Below, piece after piece: positions 62,900 through 64,000 of a stretch of DNA of 64,000 nucleotides. The stretch comes from Poecilobothrus nobilitatus. Lineage: Eukaryota > Arthropoda > Insecta > Diptera > Dolichopodidae. Where the stretch lies: assembly GCA_947095535.1 (NCBI GenBank), contig OX352774.1, positions 214,322,965-214,386,964 of the forward strand, given 5' to 3'. The stretch's first letter is position 1; each line of letters begins with the position of its first letter. Made by a program: the position numbers and the translations under genes. The notes under the pieces are model-generated. The model had not been told where the DNA came from. It saw nothing but the letters and a program-made list of their open reading frames with translations, and ran no database searches.

Positions 62900-63019
62900 G
62901 TACCTTGTTATTGCAAAGAGAAAGTGACCTGGTCGGAAATAAGAAGATTAGCGCACAACAGAGATAATTGGAGAGGCTATGTGGAAACCCAATGTGAATA
63001 ATAAGGAAAAAAAAAAAGT
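62900..63019 (+). pseudogene. RTE-like LINE, extreme 3' end with A-tail
   Basis: In frame from 62912 the plus strand reads KEKVTWSEIRRLAHNRD and continues NWRGYVETQCE, with two TAA stops at 62999-63004 and an A-run at 63008-63018. The TW..I..LA.NR..WR..VE pattern is the same C-terminal signature as in the minus-strand LINE at 37.7 kb, but the sequence differs, so this is a different subfamily. Only about 30 codons survive, as expected for extreme 5' truncation. Confidence 0.65.
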
Positions 63020-64000
63020 GCATTCTTATAATAAAAATCATGAAAGTATATTTTTAATACAAAAATAATAAAAATTTTTTAAATGAAATTTTAGAATCTA
63101 AAAAAAATTAATAATTACATTATATTAAAGGGCTTGTATTTTATATAATGTCTGCAAAAAATGTTCATCGTTAGAGGGTAATTTTTGGTTTTTTTTTTGG
63201 TGATCGTGATATATTAAAAAAATTAATTAAGATATTTTCCAAAATTATGTTTTAAAAATACCTAAGATTTCAGATGATCAAAAATTTAATATAAGTAAAT
63301 TTTAAATAAAACCTTATTAAAAATTATATAAGTACCATTAACTTTTTATTATTTTCTAATATATACTCGGGAATGTCTCTTATCAGTTATCACTTAGGTG
63401 TTAATATTTTTTTTATATAACAAAAGAGAGAAAAAAATTTCCGTTTTTTTCAATTTTCACCAGCTATCAAAAAAATGATTAGAATCTTAAATCTCTTGAT
63501 AATTTTTCTATTAAAACCATCCTTAAATTTAAATTAAAACAACCATAAATTTCATTTCTTTCAAGGGATCATTTAAATTAAACAACGATTACTTTAAAAG
63601 TAGCTAAGTGTCTTTTATTAAAAAAAAAAAAAAAACAAAAAATTATAATAGAAATATTAAAAAACAAAAAACATTGAAAATTTTTAAAAACACTTGAATG
63701 AAATATAATGGAAAATTATTTACTTTTAAAGGAACGATTTATGCTAATATACAAAAAAAAAAAAATTAAAAATTATTAAGATAGAAAACAGATAGGAAGT
63801 ATTGTGAAGATTTTAGGTTTTTTTTTTACAAGATTTGATTTTAACAAGATATGAAAAGCATTTAAATTTTAATTTACTTTATTTTTTAATAAAAGTCCAA
63901 AAAATGGCCAAGTCATTTTTATCAAATAGAAATAGAATTTTAAATAAGTAGAAAAAAAGAGAAATTACTTAAGTAATCAGTAATCACCAACCAAAAGATA
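63020..64000. other. A+T-rich non-coding DNA, nothing recognised
   Basis: Homopolymer-rich. No open frame, repeat or splice pair of note. Confidence 0.6.

Overview
The window is very A+T-rich (roughly 80 % by eye). It is full of poly-A/poly-T tracts and (TA)n microsatellites and contains no intact protein gene. It looks like intergenic or long-intron DNA of an animal, most likely an insect. That inference rests on RTE-like and jockey-like LINE debris, a tRNA-derived SINE, and a repeat family whose boxes (runs of GACGG, a CATGGC box, and an ending in CGGGTATA) resemble repeats I remember from fly introns. No bacterial features were seen: no operons, ribosome binding sites or CRISPR arrays.

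Layout. 1-10 kb: featureless A+T-rich DNA, one possible non-coding exon (2807-2861), a patch of short direct repeats near 6.8 kb, and a degenerate tandem array of a roughly 100-bp dispersed motif at 9.04-9.41 kb. 10-28 kb: two 1.6-kb copies of one non-autonomous element (10472-12033 and 25991-27608) lie in opposite orientation about 14 kb apart, with a diverged relative between them (22005-22658). This interval also holds a possible 84-nt coding exon (14695-14778), a SINE (18601-18790), an unusually good recursive-splicing sequence (20589/20590), and a 631-bp MITE with 34-bp terminal inverted repeats (TIRs) and TAA target duplications (24743-25373) inserted in a copy of the 100-bp motif. 28-44 kb: a possible MITE (30946-31380), a perfect hairpin (35584-35606), and a broken RTE-like LINE on the minus strand (37690-38390). 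44-54 kb: a 1042-bp element with TTA duplications and repeated subterminal boxes (44620-45661), a broken reverse-transcriptase palm (47085-47500), a duplicated A+T block, an unexplained 147-codon open frame, and a jockey-like LINE 3' end with an A-tail (53622-53860). 55-64 kb: three decayed fragments of the 1.6-kb family, an inverted-repeat element rich in CAAAATCT boxes (59114-59890), and a second RTE-like LINE 3' end (62900-63019).

How it fits together. The recognisable content is almost all transposon remains. The splice-like signals with the best matches (2807-2861, 14695-14778, 20589, 38883-38897) are all on the plus strand. This would fit, but does not prove, that the window lies in long introns of a plus-strand gene. 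All TE assignments come from motifs read by eye. Identity figures are approximate, and no database search was possible.
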